64,000 bases of DNA. Source: MED-G105 sp039025235 (GTDB taxonomy: Bacteria; Pseudomonadota; Alphaproteobacteria; Caulobacterales; Parvularculaceae). The notes beneath the pieces were generated by a model that saw only the letters and a list, made by a program, of their open reading frames with translations, made no database searches and was not told the origin of the DNA. Shown here one piece after another: positions 17,381 to 26,158 of the stretch. The position numbers and the translations under genes are program-made. Position 1 is the stretch's first letter. The number at the start of each line of letters is the position of its first letter. The DNA is taken from contig JBCCOS010000007.1 of the NCBI GenBank assembly GCA_039025235.1, positions 1 to 64,000 on the forward strand. The letters are read 5' to 3'.

Positions 17381-18421
17381 TCATAAATGACGAGCTTTCA
17401 AACTGTCTTGATGAATTTGCACTTTGAGCGCGTCAATATTTTCGAATTTAATTTCATCTCTGATGAATGACTTAAAAGAAACAGTGATCTCCTCCCCGTA
17501 AAGATCCCCTTCAAAGTCGAAAATATGTACTTCTAGAAGCGGCCCGGGTGCACCAACAGTGGGTCGGCGCCCGAAATTGGCAATCCCTTTCCTCACTTCT
17601 ACACCGCCAGAGCGCCGCGCAGATATGTGTATACGGTTGTCCGCAAGAGAAACGCGACGAGACGAAGACCGAGAACCGCGTTCCGATTCTGTTGGTACAC
17701 GAAGAGCTGTTGGACCCGTATCGCCTACTTCCTCACGGCTCTGCTCAGACGTTGCGCCAATGACGACGTCCACCGCATAGACACCGCGTCTTGGTTCAAT
17801 CAGCTCACCGAGAACCAAGTTCGCCGTTGGAAACCCGATTTGACGACCAAGCTTTTGCCCAGACGTCACGAAACCTGATATCGTCCATGGACGCCCCAAA
17901 AGTTTTGTCGCGATAGCCATTTCACCATGGTGGATTGCTTCGCGCACACCACTTGAGCTAACCTTCTCCTGTTGCGGGTCATCAATTAGCAGCTTGCCCA
18001 CACGAGCGACCGCACCGCGGTGTTCACAAAATTCGGCAAGGACACCAATATCCCCCGAGCGACCTGCACCGAAACGAAATTCCGATCCTGTCATAACGCC
18101 AACTAACCCAAACTGATCGAGCAACACACGGTTTACGAAATCCTTTGCTGACATCGAAGCGGTCGCAGCATTGAATTCAATTGTTAAAACATGTGCTGCA
18201 CCCGCAGCGCGAATAAGGTTAGCGCGTGTACTGGGTGTCGTTAAAAGAAATGGAGGGTCATCGGGGCGAAAATGGCGTCGCGGATGCGGATCAAAAACAA
18301 CGACACCTGGCTCGGCCCCAAGTTCATGGGCGAAGGCGATGACTTGTTCGATAAGGAAAAGATGCCCCCGGTGTACACCATCAAAATTGCCAATTGCAGC
18401 TGCAATTTTTGATTTCTTCAC
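17381..18421 (-). CDS. ribF: Bifunctional riboflavin kinase / FAD synthetase
   Basis: This 346-residue enzyme converts riboflavin to FMN and then FAD. The N-terminal FAD synthetase half has AIGNFDGVHRGHL (nucleotidyltransferase motif) and TGSEFRFGAGRSGD. The C-terminal kinase half has SGFVTSGQKLGRQIGFPTAN, RRGVYAVDV and GIANFGRRPTVG. Between the last two there is a polar insertion of about 55 residues (positions 222-277, rich in Ser, Arg and Glu) where most homologues have about ten. This explains the length above the usual 310. It lies 11 bases after the HAD hydrolase gene on the same strand. Confidence 0.95.
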   Translation of the reverse strand: MKKSKIAAAIGNFDGVHRGHLFLIEQVIAFAHELGAEPGVVVFDPHPRRHFRPDDPPFLLTTPSTRANLIRAAGAAHVLTIEFNAATASMSAKDFVNRVLLDQFGLVGVMTGSEFRFGAGRSGDIGVLAEFCEHRGAVARVGKLLIDDPQQEKVSSSGVREAIHHGEMAIATKLLGRPWTISGFVTSGQKLGRQIGFPTANLVLGELIEPRRGVYAVDVVIGATSEQSREEVGDTGPTALRVPTESERGSRSSSRRVSLADNRIHISARRSGGVEVRKGIANFGRRPTVGAPGPLLEVHIFDFEGDLYGEEITVSFKSFIRDEIKFENIDALKVQIHQDSLKARHL

Positions 18422-18432
18422 TGATTTTTATC

Positions 18433-19284
18433 CTACCATTTGAGGGTTTCCATCGACGCGATTGCTGTAACGCCAGCGCGATCCAAGGCTGACGCCACAT
18501 CATTTTCAGCTGCGCCACCTCGGTAGATTCCACCAGCACCAGATATAAAAATTGCGTCAATTCCTTTTGAATTTGCGCCCTTTATATCAGTCTCGACCCC
18601 GTCCCCAATGGCAAGGACCCGTGAATTGGGTATCGCTTTACCAGAGACTTCAGCAATAAGTCGTAAAGCAAGGTCGTAAACTGCAGCATAAGGTTTGCCA
18701 GCATATATCACCGAGCCCCCCAGACTTTCATAAACCCGCGCAATAGCACCCGCACACCACATAATGTCACCGCGCCAATTCACCACGATATCTGGATTGC
18801 CGCAAATCATCGGCTTTCCTGCCTCTGCCGCAGATTCTAAAATTGGCCGGTATTCATCAGGTTCTGCTGGGCCGTTTTCCGCGATCCCGGTACAGACAAT
18901 AAACCCCGCTTCGTTCAGGCCAGAAAACTCAATAGGAATGCCATCAAATAAGACGCTGTCCGATAGCCATCCAATATGGTAAGCTTTCGACGGCAGTCTT
19001 TTTAAAATTTCTTGGCGTGTCGCCTCTCCTGAGGTCACAACATGATCATAGGCTTCACGCGATAAGCCGAGGTGATCAAGCTGCCCAGGAATAACAGACG
19101 AAGGCTTAGGGGCATTGGTGAGAATAATTACAGGGCCGCGCTTTTTGCGAAAATTCACCAGTGCCGACTCAACGCCATCAAATAGGGTTCGCCCGTTGTG
19201 GATAACACCCCATGCATCGCAAAGAAGCGCGTCATACTGATGAGCAATATCTGATAAGTTGGTAAGCTTGGTTGGTGCAGCCAT
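18433..19284 (-). CDS. TIGR01459-type HAD-IIA family hydrolase
   Basis: This is a 283-residue HAD-superfamily phosphatase. Motif I is LCDAWGVIHNG, in which Asp replaces the more common DLDG arrangement as in the TIGR01459 group. Motif II is ILTNAP, the Lys motif is in IYAGKPYAAVY, and motif IV is AIGDGVETDIKGA. The substrate is unknown. The tight coupling to ribF (11-base gap) is common in alphaproteobacteria and suggests a link with flavin nucleotide metabolism, which is inference from context. Confidence 0.85.
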   Translation of the reverse strand: MAAPTKLTNLSDIAHQYDALLCDAWGVIHNGRTLFDGVESALVNFRKKRGPVIILTNAPKPSSVIPGQLDHLGLSREAYDHVVTSGEATRQEILKRLPSKAYHIGWLSDSVLFDGIPIEFSGLNEAGFIVCTGIAENGPAEPDEYRPILESAAEAGKPMICGNPDIVVNWRGDIMWCAGAIARVYESLGGSVIYAGKPYAAVYDLALRLIAEVSGKAIPNSRVLAIGDGVETDIKGANSKGIDAIFISGAGGIYRGGAAENDVASALDRAGVTAIASMETLKW

Positions 19285-19418
19285 AACTATTGGCGTAAGC
19301 TTTCTGCAATGTCACCGTCAAGCACTGAGCTCAGGAAATCTGAGACAAGAATAGAATTTCAATCGGATCACAGACCGCCATTTGAGACCGCATGCCTAAC
19401 AGCTCTACGCGATATCGG

Positions 19419-19498
19419 TAGAGCGTCTATATTTTTCAGCGCCCGAAACTATTTTGTCACGATCTTACCTTGAACCAATGTGATCGTCCGGCGCTCTA
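19419..19498. repeat. TAGAGC-bounded 80-bp repeat, diverged
   Basis: The element starts TAGAGC (19419-19424) and ends GCTCTA (19493-19498). Inside, GATC-flanked sequence including AATGTGATCGTCCGGCGCTC recalls the type 2 repeat. Its right end, read on the minus strand, supplies the TAG stop of the EAL gene. Confidence 0.55.
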
Positions 19499-20401
19499 GG
19501 AGGCAGCGTTACCGCTCTCCAAATAGACCTCAGCACGCCGCGGTGCCCCAAATAGGTGACCTTGCCCATAATCTAACCCAATCGACAAAATCTCAGGCAT
19601 GTCGCTTTCGCGTTCAATTTTCTCAGCGATTAAATCCACACCAACATTGGCGAGACGCGTCCTGAAACTTCTCAGCTTTTCCATTGCATCGGTCTGACCC
19701 AATCCGTCCCCACCAGCGGCACCAAAGCGAGAAACACCTAATAAGGTCTGTACAGAAGCCTTCACGAAACGGAAGTTTCTTTCGCGCAGGCCTTCCCAAT
19801 CCAAATCAATTGAATGCACGTGGTCTACTGAAAATGCAAAACCGCGCTGGGCTATCTCAGCGAGATTACTTTCCACACGAGGATGCATCATATGAATTGA
19901 TGGATAGGTGAATTCGAAAATTAATCGCGACGCTAAATCCTCGTTCTCTTCCAAATAGCTTGTGAAGCGTGAGAAAAACTCAGAGTCAAAGAGCGTCGCC
20001 GGTGACACATTACAGAACACCATCAGATGCGGATCAAAGTCCTCAAAGCGACGAACCGCTTCGATGCATCTTGTCAAAATTAGGTTGTCGATAACACCAA
20101 TACGCCCTGTACGCTCCGCGGCCTCTAGGTATACGCCAGGCCTTAGCACCCGCCCCTCTTCATCACGAAGCCGAGAAAAGGCCTCATAATATCGGACTTT
20201 CCTTTGAGGCAGGCTCACAACGGGTTGCAAATAAAGATCAATCCGTTCAGCAACTATTGCTTCTTTTACCCGCTCTAAGACTTCAAAGTCGGGCCCCGCT
20301 GCCGCATCGCCCTTGGCGGGGCTTAACGCTTCGTTAAGGTCAGAGAATGGTGCAGCTGTCTCGGCTGAAGTGTTTTCTGGTAAGCGAACCATGTCATTCA
20401 C
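19496..20401 (-). CDS. Degenerate EAL-domain protein (TipF-like)
   Basis: This is a 301-residue protein. I prefer the GTG at 20401 because GGAAGG lies nine bases upstream; the frame opens earlier, at 20485. The EAL fold covers residues 45-290. The signature Glu is kept as EAF (residue 73), and Asn (FCNVSP, 131), Glu (FEFTYP, 163), Lys (VKAS, 214) and QGHLFGAP are present. The DDFGxG motif, however, reads SVDHVHS, losing one metal-binding Asp. It is therefore probably a poor or inactive c-di-GMP phosphodiesterase and may act as a c-di-GMP sensor. Alphaproteobacterial TipF, a flagellar positioning factor, has a similarly altered EAL domain; that identity is inference. Confidence 0.75.
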   Translation of the reverse strand: MNDMVRLPENTSAETAAPFSDLNEALSPAKGDAAAGPDFEVLERVKEAIVAERIDLYLQPVVSLPQRKVRYYEAFSRLRDEEGRVLRPGVYLEAAERTGRIGVIDNLILTRCIEAVRRFEDFDPHLMVFCNVSPATLFDSEFFSRFTSYLEENEDLASRLIFEFTYPSIHMMHPRVESNLAEIAQRGFAFSVDHVHSIDLDWEGLRERNFRFVKASVQTLLGVSRFGAAGGDGLGQTDAMEKLRSFRTRLANVGVDLIAEKIERESDMPEILSIGLDYGQGHLFGAPRRAEVYLESGNAAS

Positions 20402-20744
20402 GGCACAAATCCTTCCGGCATTCTGCTTGTTCAACCACTTTTTTCGAATTGTTTTAATGGCGCAACAAAGCAGGTAATGGCGCACATCGCCAACGAAGAG
20501 ATTTAAGGTATTTATGTTGCCAATCGATTAAGTACGATTAATCAAATTTGATTTCGAATCCGGAATAAGGGGGCGCTATACTTCACCCGAAAATGCTAAT
20601 TACAGTATCAAGGCTTTTGCAGCCGAAGGGTGTGCGGTTGGGCGCCCATTTGGTTATTGGCGCAAACGCTTTAACCTAAAGAACTAGAACGTCACGCTGG
20701 TTCCAATTGAGGTAGCAAGGCTTTATTCCGAACTATGGTAACGG
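20402..20744. other. Intergenic region, no gene seen
   Basis: This 340-base stretch lies between the DUF2256 gene and the EAL gene, both on the minus strand. It should hold the EAL promoter. I found no further coding frame or clear structure. Confidence 0.4.
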
Positions 20745-20909
20745 CTACCGCATCTCCGATCTCGGCTTGGCCTTTGATCGTCGGCACCGTTCGGAACAAT
20801 AACGCACCTCGTCCCAAACACGTTCCCACTTTTTCCGCCATGTGAAAGGTCGACCACACACGACGCATGTTTTCTGCGGCAGCGATCTATTGCGTTTTCG
20901 ATCTGGCAT
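20745..20909 (-). CDS. DUF2256 zinc-ribbon small protein
   Basis: This is a 54-residue protein running from MPDRKRNRSLPQ to SEMR. The centre reads TCVVCGRPFTWRKKWERVW followed by DEVRYCSERCRRSK, which is the DUF2256 signature: two CxxC-type pairs (Cys15, Cys18, Cys38, Cys42) and the WRKKW...W..VRYCS..CR core. The four Cys very likely bind one zinc. The function of the family is not established. The match covers nearly the whole length, so I am confident although the gene is very short and its ribosome binding site is weak. Confidence 0.85.
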   Translation of the reverse strand: MPDRKRNRSLPQKTCVVCGRPFTWRKKWERVWDEVRYCSERCRRSKAKPRSEMR

Positions 20910-21139
20910 CACCAATACTCAAAAATGGATTTTAATCAATAGTTCTGTGGGCGTCATAACTCAGCTATATCCCACGAAACACAGTTTACGGCTTACAATA
21001 CTGCCGTGTTTATACACTTAAACTTCTGCAGAATAGGGTTCAGCAAATGTCCCAAAGGATACCTTGGCCGTGTTACTGCTTTGGCCATCCCCTTCGGCGA
21101 TAATCATAATTTTGTGTGGTGTGTCGAACCAAGGGCTCG

Positions 21140-21166
21140 CCAGCGTGTCGCGGTGCGACGCGCTGG
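21140..21166 (-). terminator. Hairpin downstream of the OmpA-family gene
   Basis: CCAGCGTGTCGC and GCGACGCGCTGG pair over 12 bp with one G-T wobble around a GGT loop, 25 bases past the OmpA-family stop codon. There is no T-run, so this may be a 3' stabilising hairpin or a weak terminator. Confidence 0.45.
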
Positions 21167-21190
21167 TTCAGACAGTGATCAAATTGACGA

Positions 21191-21862
21191 TTAACTCGAG
21201 AACTGCGAATCTATTGGATCAATCACAATTTCAACACGACGATTGGCGGCGCGGCCTGCGTCCGTTGAATTATCGGCAATAGGTCTCGTCTCGCCAAACC
21301 CAATAGCGCGCAGACGCTGCCGCGAAACACCTTGGCCCGCTAAATAATTCGACACCGATAACGCTCTGCGTTCAGACAATTGTTGGTTGTATGAGTCCGA
21401 GCCCGTGGAATCGGCATGGCCATAAACGCTTATGCTTGTCTTATCAAATTCCTGAAGAACAATCGCGACTGAGTTTAACGTCTCATAGAAATCCGAACGA
21501 ATTGCTGATTGGTTTACACTAAACGTCACATCGGATGGCATATTTAAGAAAATGTTGTCGCCGTCCCGCGTTACAGATACGCCGGAACGGGCTAGCCGTT
21601 CGCGTAACTTAGCTTGTTGTCGGTCTTGATAAACGCCAATACCAACGCCTGTCGCTGCGCCGACAGCTGCCCCAATGGCAGCGCCTTTTCCCGCGCGGCC
21701 ACCAATAACTTGCCCGAGAACCGCTCCTGCTGCAGCCCCAGCGGCCGCACCACCGGCGCCCGATGTTACCGTGCGGCTTGCCCGACGCTCACCCGTATAG
21801 GGATTAGTTGTACAAGCAGCCGTAAAAGCTGCTATTAGTCCGAGTATCAATAATTTACGCAT
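21191..21862 (-). CDS. OmpA-family lipoprotein (YiaD-like)
   Basis: This is a 223-residue outer-membrane lipoprotein. The signal ends in a lipobox (FTAAC, Cys 17). Residues 35-75 form a glycine-zipper region (GGAAAGAAAGAVLGQVIGG). The C-terminal OmpA domain has DVTFSVNQSAIR, VYGHADSTGSDSYNQQLSERRA, VSNYLAGQGV and GFGETRPIADN, with the peptidoglycan-binding Asp and Arg in NRRVEIVI. It probably anchors the outer membrane to the cell wall. Confidence 0.92.
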   Translation of the reverse strand: MRKLLILGLIAAFTAACTTNPYTGERRASRTVTSGAGGAAAGAAAGAVLGQVIGGRAGKGAAIGAAVGAATGVGIGVYQDRQQAKLRERLARSGVSVTRDGDNIFLNMPSDVTFSVNQSAIRSDFYETLNSVAIVLQEFDKTSISVYGHADSTGSDSYNQQLSERRALSVSNYLAGQGVSRQRLRAIGFGETRPIADNSTDAGRAANRRVEIVIDPIDSQFSS

Positions 21863-22096
21863 TATTTTCTCCTAATCCTTGTTAGCGGCATGAGACAACC
21901 TTAGCTCACATCCCGGTTCCGATAGCACTACGCAATATTCCCGAAAACCTCAATAAACTGTCCGTTCGCGATGATTCTGTTAAACGTCATTCCTTATGGC
22001 CGTTTTAAAACGATCCGCTGGCATAACATTACTAAAAGCCCCTTCAGCATTAAACGTTTGCAACATATTTTAGACGTTGAGTGATCGTGTGATCAA

Positions 22097-23794
22097 TTAA
22101 GGCAAATTTAAGGCGATATCGCCGTTGTCATTCCCACCAAGTTCACGTTGATCGTCGATGTCTTTACTGATCCCCAAGATACGTTTTGGATATCCATATA
22201 ACTGCCGCGTCCATCGCCCAACAACAGACGGGTTATAGGCTGCAAAGCAATCAAGGACCAATCGCAAACCAAGACCGGTGGGGCTATCTTCCCGTCGGCC
22301 CATTAACATCCGCAAGTTATCGATTAATAATACGTCTTGGCGTAAAAGCGTTAATTCGATTGCAAGTGTAGAAGACGCGAGGTCGATCGCGCGACGCAAC
22401 GCAAGAACGGCATCGTAAGAAGCTCTATCGGCATCCGGTCGGGGCCAGACGCGACCGGCGTCAAACGCCATGATGACATCGGAATCGTCTGCCCCGGTTG
22501 CGATTATGGCTTTGCCCAAAGGTTCTGACGACTCATATTGATACCGGTCGGCCCTTGCGGAGTGTTTTGCAAATTTACCGACTTGTAAAAGCTCAAATGC
22601 CCGTTCGCCATCAATCGACAAACCTTCATATATCCGAAGCTGTTGCTCTTCGGATATCGCATCGTGGCAGCAGCGTAAGACATCAATAACATCTCGCACA
22701 CGCAATAGATATAAAGGGCGACGGCGAAAATTGCTGATGCACGCATATGTTTTATAGGTCGAAACGTCACCTGGTCGTTGTTTCGGAGGAAAATCGGCTT
22801 CAACTGTGCTTTGATGGTAATGCAAAAAGACGTCATTGAAGCCCGTATCGTTAAGCTCTTGGCCGTCTGCTCGCCAATAACGGTCCGTTGCTAGCGGTTT
22901 ATCTGTATCCTCGCTGTAGCGAAGCTGCGGCCTTGCCCCAATAAGGCCTAATACGCCAGCACAGAGCGCATCGGTAATATCAATAACTTTGCGATAGGTC
23001 CTATACGCATCAGTGTTTACAGACAATTGAGGTCCGAGATACGCGCGAGGCCGACGGAAAAAGAGTGGTCCAATAGGAAGAAAATTTTTAATGACCCGAT
23101 ACGGCGCTTCGCGGTCATCAACGATTGCCTCAATTCTTCCGATTTGTTCCGCAGATAAACAATTATCAAGCACTTTTGCAACGCGGTCGGTAACCTTTTC
23201 GGCCTGTTTGAAATTCAGTGAAAGAGTGTCACTTCCTGGCCTCTTATCATCCTTATGCCCAAAGCTGCTGCGAATATGGTGCGTTAATGCGGCTGAAAAC
23301 ACACGCGTCAGGACAGCAGTGCCTCCAACAAAGGCCGTTAACTGCAACAGCGTAAAATCAAAGTCGTTTACCGATTGACCGTCACTCACATTCGCTAAAA
23401 CCACCAAACTTGCTATAGCGAGCCCTATGACAACTGCCGGCAACGGCGTTGGAAATAAAAGCGATATAACAATCAATAAGCCAATAATTGGCGTTAGAAT
23501 AGAACTTCCCGGTGCGCTTTTGACCGCAACAATAAGATCAATCGGCTGCGCCAAGACGATAGACAACGCTATTATCGCTGCAACGAGCGATGATCCGATC
23601 GAAATAACGGCTTCGGTACGAAATATTTCTGCCAGCGTACTGGCGTATTTCAGGTAAAGACCAACGTCCACGCCCGCTCGCCATCTCCGGTATGGTGATA
23701 TGAGCATTTTCGCATGCCGATGAACCGGACGCACCGATGACGCAACCACATACCGGACATCATTGATCGGCGGTTTCTTTTTAAAAAACATCAC
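22097..23794 (-). CDS. Membrane protein with TauD-like C-terminal region
   Basis: This is a 565-residue protein starting at a GTG with GGGGGAG eight bases upstream. Three membrane segments lie at about residues 65-135 and a fourth near 150-170. The soluble part from about residue 200 has two stretches that recall Fe(II)/2-oxoglutarate oxygenases of the TauD/clavaminate synthase type: FLHYHQS (323-329) and LLRQDVLLIDNLRMLMGRRE (483-502). The latter resembles the GDVLxxDNxRxLHGR motif, but the metal-binding His is Met. It may be an inactive or modified member. The family as a whole is unknown to me and the oxygenase relation is inference from pattern. Confidence 0.5.
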   Translation of the reverse strand: MMFFKKKPPINDVRYVVASSVRPVHRHAKMLISPYRRWRAGVDVGLYLKYASTLAEIFRTEAVISIGSSLVAAIIALSIVLAQPIDLIVAVKSAPGSSILTPIIGLLIVISLLFPTPLPAVVIGLAIASLVVLANVSDGQSVNDFDFTLLQLTAFVGGTAVLTRVFSAALTHHIRSSFGHKDDKRPGSDTLSLNFKQAEKVTDRVAKVLDNCLSAEQIGRIEAIVDDREAPYRVIKNFLPIGPLFFRRPRAYLGPQLSVNTDAYRTYRKVIDITDALCAGVLGLIGARPQLRYSEDTDKPLATDRYWRADGQELNDTGFNDVFLHYHQSTVEADFPPKQRPGDVSTYKTYACISNFRRRPLYLLRVRDVIDVLRCCHDAISEEQQLRIYEGLSIDGERAFELLQVGKFAKHSARADRYQYESSEPLGKAIIATGADDSDVIMAFDAGRVWPRPDADRASYDAVLALRRAIDLASSTLAIELTLLRQDVLLIDNLRMLMGRREDSPTGLGLRLVLDCFAAYNPSVVGRWTRQLYGYPKRILGISKDIDDQRELGGNDNGDIALNLP

Positions 23795-23875
23795 GGGACA
23801 TGCTCCCCCAAGCTATGTTGCGGTGCATAACAAACTTGGTTTGTGTTTTCTAGCGGCAAATGTCGAAGCAAGCAC

Positions 23876-23905
23876 TTGACGCTCCGCCACATCAACAATA
23901 AATGC
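23876..23905 (+). promoter_or_regulatory. Probable groESL promoter
   Basis: TTGACG (23876-23881) is followed by a 17-base spacer and TAAATG (23899-23904). The CIRCE operator starts two bases later, the arrangement expected for HrcA repression of a vegetative promoter. Confidence 0.6.
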
Positions 23906-23906
23906 T

Positions 23907-23933
23907 TTAGCACTCAATGGCGAAGACTGCTGA
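23907..23933 (+). promoter_or_regulatory. CIRCE operator (HrcA-binding site)
   Basis: TTAGCACTC, nine bases, then GACTGCTGA matches the CIRCE consensus TTAGCACTC-N9-GAGTGCTAA with two mismatches, both in the right arm. It lies 72 bases upstream of groES. It implies heat-shock control by HrcA, whose gene is not in the window. Confidence 0.85.
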
Positions 23934-24005
23934 TGATGCCAGATTGGTTATTTCGGAAACTTAAGCCATTGATAATATTGGAAAATTTCAATTAGGAGAA
24001 AAAAT

Positions 24006-24290
24006 ATGGCGTTTCGTCCATTGCACGATCGCGTGCTCGTCCGCCGCATAGAAGAAGACGAAAAGGTCGGATCGATCATCATTCCGGACTCGGCAAAAGA
24101 AAAGCCACAACAGGGAGAAGTGATTTCCGTTGGCGCTGGCGCAAAGTCGGAAGACGGCAAAGTAACCGCGTTGGACGTTAAGTCTGGCGACAAAATTTTG
24201 TTCGGCAAATGGTCCGGTACGGAAGTGAAGGTCGATGGTGAGGACCTCCTCATTATGAAAGAGTCCGACATCCTCGGAATCGTCGAATAA
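24006..24290 (+). CDS. groES: Co-chaperonin GroES
   Basis: This 94-residue protein forms the heptameric lid of the GroEL chamber. It has the typical FRPLHDRVLVRRIEEDEK start, the mobile loop EKVGSIIIPDSAKEKPQ and the roof region. The start has a good ribosome binding site (TAGGAG). It is cotranscribed with groEL 45 bases downstream and lies behind a CIRCE operator. Confidence 0.98.
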   Translation: MAFRPLHDRVLVRRIEEDEKVGSIIIPDSAKEKPQQGEVISVGAGAKSEDGKVTALDVKSGDKILFGKWSGTEVKVDGEDLLIMKESDILGIVE

Positions 24291-24335
24291 AAACCCAAAA
24301 CAGTTTAGCTACATATATCATTTGGAGACCGAAAC

Positions 24336-25976
24336 ATGGCTGCAAAAGAAGTAAAATTCGAAGCAGAAGCGCGTGAAAAAATGCTTCGTGGCGTCGATAT
24401 CCTCGCCAATGCGGTGAAGGTGACTCTTGGTCCTAAAGGCCGGAACGTTGTCATCGACAAATCATTTGGCGCACCACGCACAACCAAAGACGGCGTCACT
24501 GTCGCAAAAGAAATCGAACTTGAAGATAAATTTGAAAATATGGGCGCACAAATGGTGCGCGAAGTTGCTTCAAAAACGAATGACGAAGCAGGTGACGGAA
24601 CGACAACAGCAACAGTTCTTGCACAAGCAATCGTTAAAGAGGGGGCAAAGTCAGTTGCTGCTGGCATGAACCCGATGGATCTGAAACGCGGCGTTGACCT
24701 TGCCGTCAGCAAAGTTATCGAGGACATCCAATCTCGCTCGACCAAAATTGCAGCGTCTTCTGAGATTGCTCAAGTCGGAACAATTTCGTCCAACGGCGAA
24801 AAAGAAATTGGCGACATGATTGCGCAAGCAATGGAAAAAGTCGGCAATGAAGGCGTCATCACGGTCGAAGAAGCGAAATCACTCGAAACCGAACTTGATG
24901 TCGTTGAAGGCATGCAATTCGACCGCGGTTACCTTTCTCCATACTTCATTACGAATGCGGACAAAATGGTGGCGGAACTCGAAGATCCATACATCCTCCT
25001 TCATGAGAAAAAGCTTTCCAACCTCCAGTCCATGTTGCCACTTCTCGAAGCCGTTGTTCAGTCGGGTAGACCCTTGCTGATTATTGCTGAGGATGTGGAA
25101 GGTGAAGCGCTTGCAACGCTCGTTGTAAACAAACTGCGCGGCGGTCTTAAAATCGCTGCGGTTAAAGCGCCAGGCTTCGGTGATCGCCGCAAAGCGATGC
25201 TTGAAGATATCGCTGTGCTCACAGGTGGCGAGGTGATTTCTGAAGACCTCGGTATCAAGCTCGAGAACGTCACGCTCGAACAGCTTGGCACATCCAAGAA
25301 GGTCACCATCAACAAAGACGATACAACAATCGTCGACGGCGCTGGTGCAAAGAATGAAATCGATGCGCGTACAAGCCAAATTCGTAAGCAAATCGAGGAC
25401 ACAACGTCCGATTATGATCGGGAAAAACTTCAAGAGCGCCTTGCGAAACTCGCCGGCGGCGTTGCCGTTATCAAAGTCGGCGGTGCGACGGAAGTCGAAG
25501 TGAAAGAACGCAAAGACCGCGTTGATGATGCATTAAATGCAACGCGCGCTGCCGTTGAGGAAGGCATTGTTCCTGGTGGTGGATCCGCGTTGTTATATGC
25601 TTCGAAAGCATTAGACGGTCTAACGGGTGAGAACTCAGATCAAAATGCTGGCATACAAATTGTTCGCCGTGCACTTGAAGCGCCAATTCGTCAGATTGTA
25701 ACAAATGCTGGTGGAGAAGGCTCGATTGTAGTTGGTAAACTTCTCGAACAGTCAGACACCAAATTTGGCTACAATGCTCAGACTGAAGAGTATGTTGATC
25801 TCATCAGCACTGGCATCATTGACCCAGCCAAAGTGGTTCGCACAGCGCTCCAAGATGCTGCGTCTGTTGCAGGCCTGCTGATTACAACGGAAGCGATGGT
25901 TGCTGAAGCGCCGAAAAAAGATGCACCGGCAGCACCAGCAATGCCTGATATGGGTGGCATGGGCGGCATGATGTAA
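24336..25976 (+). CDS. groEL: Chaperonin GroEL
   Basis: This is a 546-residue chaperonin of normal length. It has the ATP-binding GDGTTTATVLAQ (Asp87-type), the hinge and apical segments (VEGMQFDRGYLSPYFIT), GGVAVIKVGG, and EEGIVPGGGSALL. It ends with a GGMGGMM tail. Only this copy is seen here, although alphaproteobacteria often carry several. Ribosome binding site GGAG lies 11 bases upstream. Confidence 0.99.
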   Translation: MAAKEVKFEAEAREKMLRGVDILANAVKVTLGPKGRNVVIDKSFGAPRTTKDGVTVAKEIELEDKFENMGAQMVREVASKTNDEAGDGTTTATVLAQAIVKEGAKSVAAGMNPMDLKRGVDLAVSKVIEDIQSRSTKIAASSEIAQVGTISSNGEKEIGDMIAQAMEKVGNEGVITVEEAKSLETELDVVEGMQFDRGYLSPYFITNADKMVAELEDPYILLHEKKLSNLQSMLPLLEAVVQSGRPLLIIAEDVEGEALATLVVNKLRGGLKIAAVKAPGFGDRRKAMLEDIAVLTGGEVISEDLGIKLENVTLEQLGTSKKVTINKDDTTIVDGAGAKNEIDARTSQIRKQIEDTTSDYDREKLQERLAKLAGGVAVIKVGGATEVEVKERKDRVDDALNATRAAVEEGIVPGGGSALLYASKALDGLTGENSDQNAGIQIVRRALEAPIRQIVTNAGGEGSIVVGKLLEQSDTKFGYNAQTEEYVDLISTGIIDPAKVVRTALQDAASVAGLLITTEAMVAEAPKKDAPAAPAMPDMGGMGGMM

Positions 25977-26029
25977 GCGCCTAGCGCTTGTTGCTATTCC
26001 CGACCCTGATTGAGGTCCTCATTATCGAA

Positions 26030-26060
26030 GAGAGGCGGCTCTTAAGTCGCCTCTTTTTTT
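26030..26060 (+). terminator. groEL rho-independent terminator
   Basis: AGAGGCG (26031-26037) pairs with CGCCTCT (26048-26054) around a 10-base loop and is followed by seven T residues. It lies 55 bases after the groEL stop. Confidence 0.9.
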
Positions 26061-26063
26061 ACT

Positions 26064-26125
26064 TAAAGCGTTTTCAGGTCAAGAGTTCGCGGTTGGCATC
26101 CTGGTTGGTGAATGGCGCAACCACT
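26064..26125 (+). repeat. Hairpin repeat type 1, degenerate copy
   Basis: TAAAGCGTTTTCAGGTCAAG followed by GCGGTTGGC aligns to the first module of the type 1 repeat with scattered substitutions; the second module is not recognisable. It lies between the groEL terminator and the tadG-like gene. Confidence 0.5.
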
Positions 26126-26158
26126 ATAAATGTTAACGTGCCGCGAATATGCGTGCGT

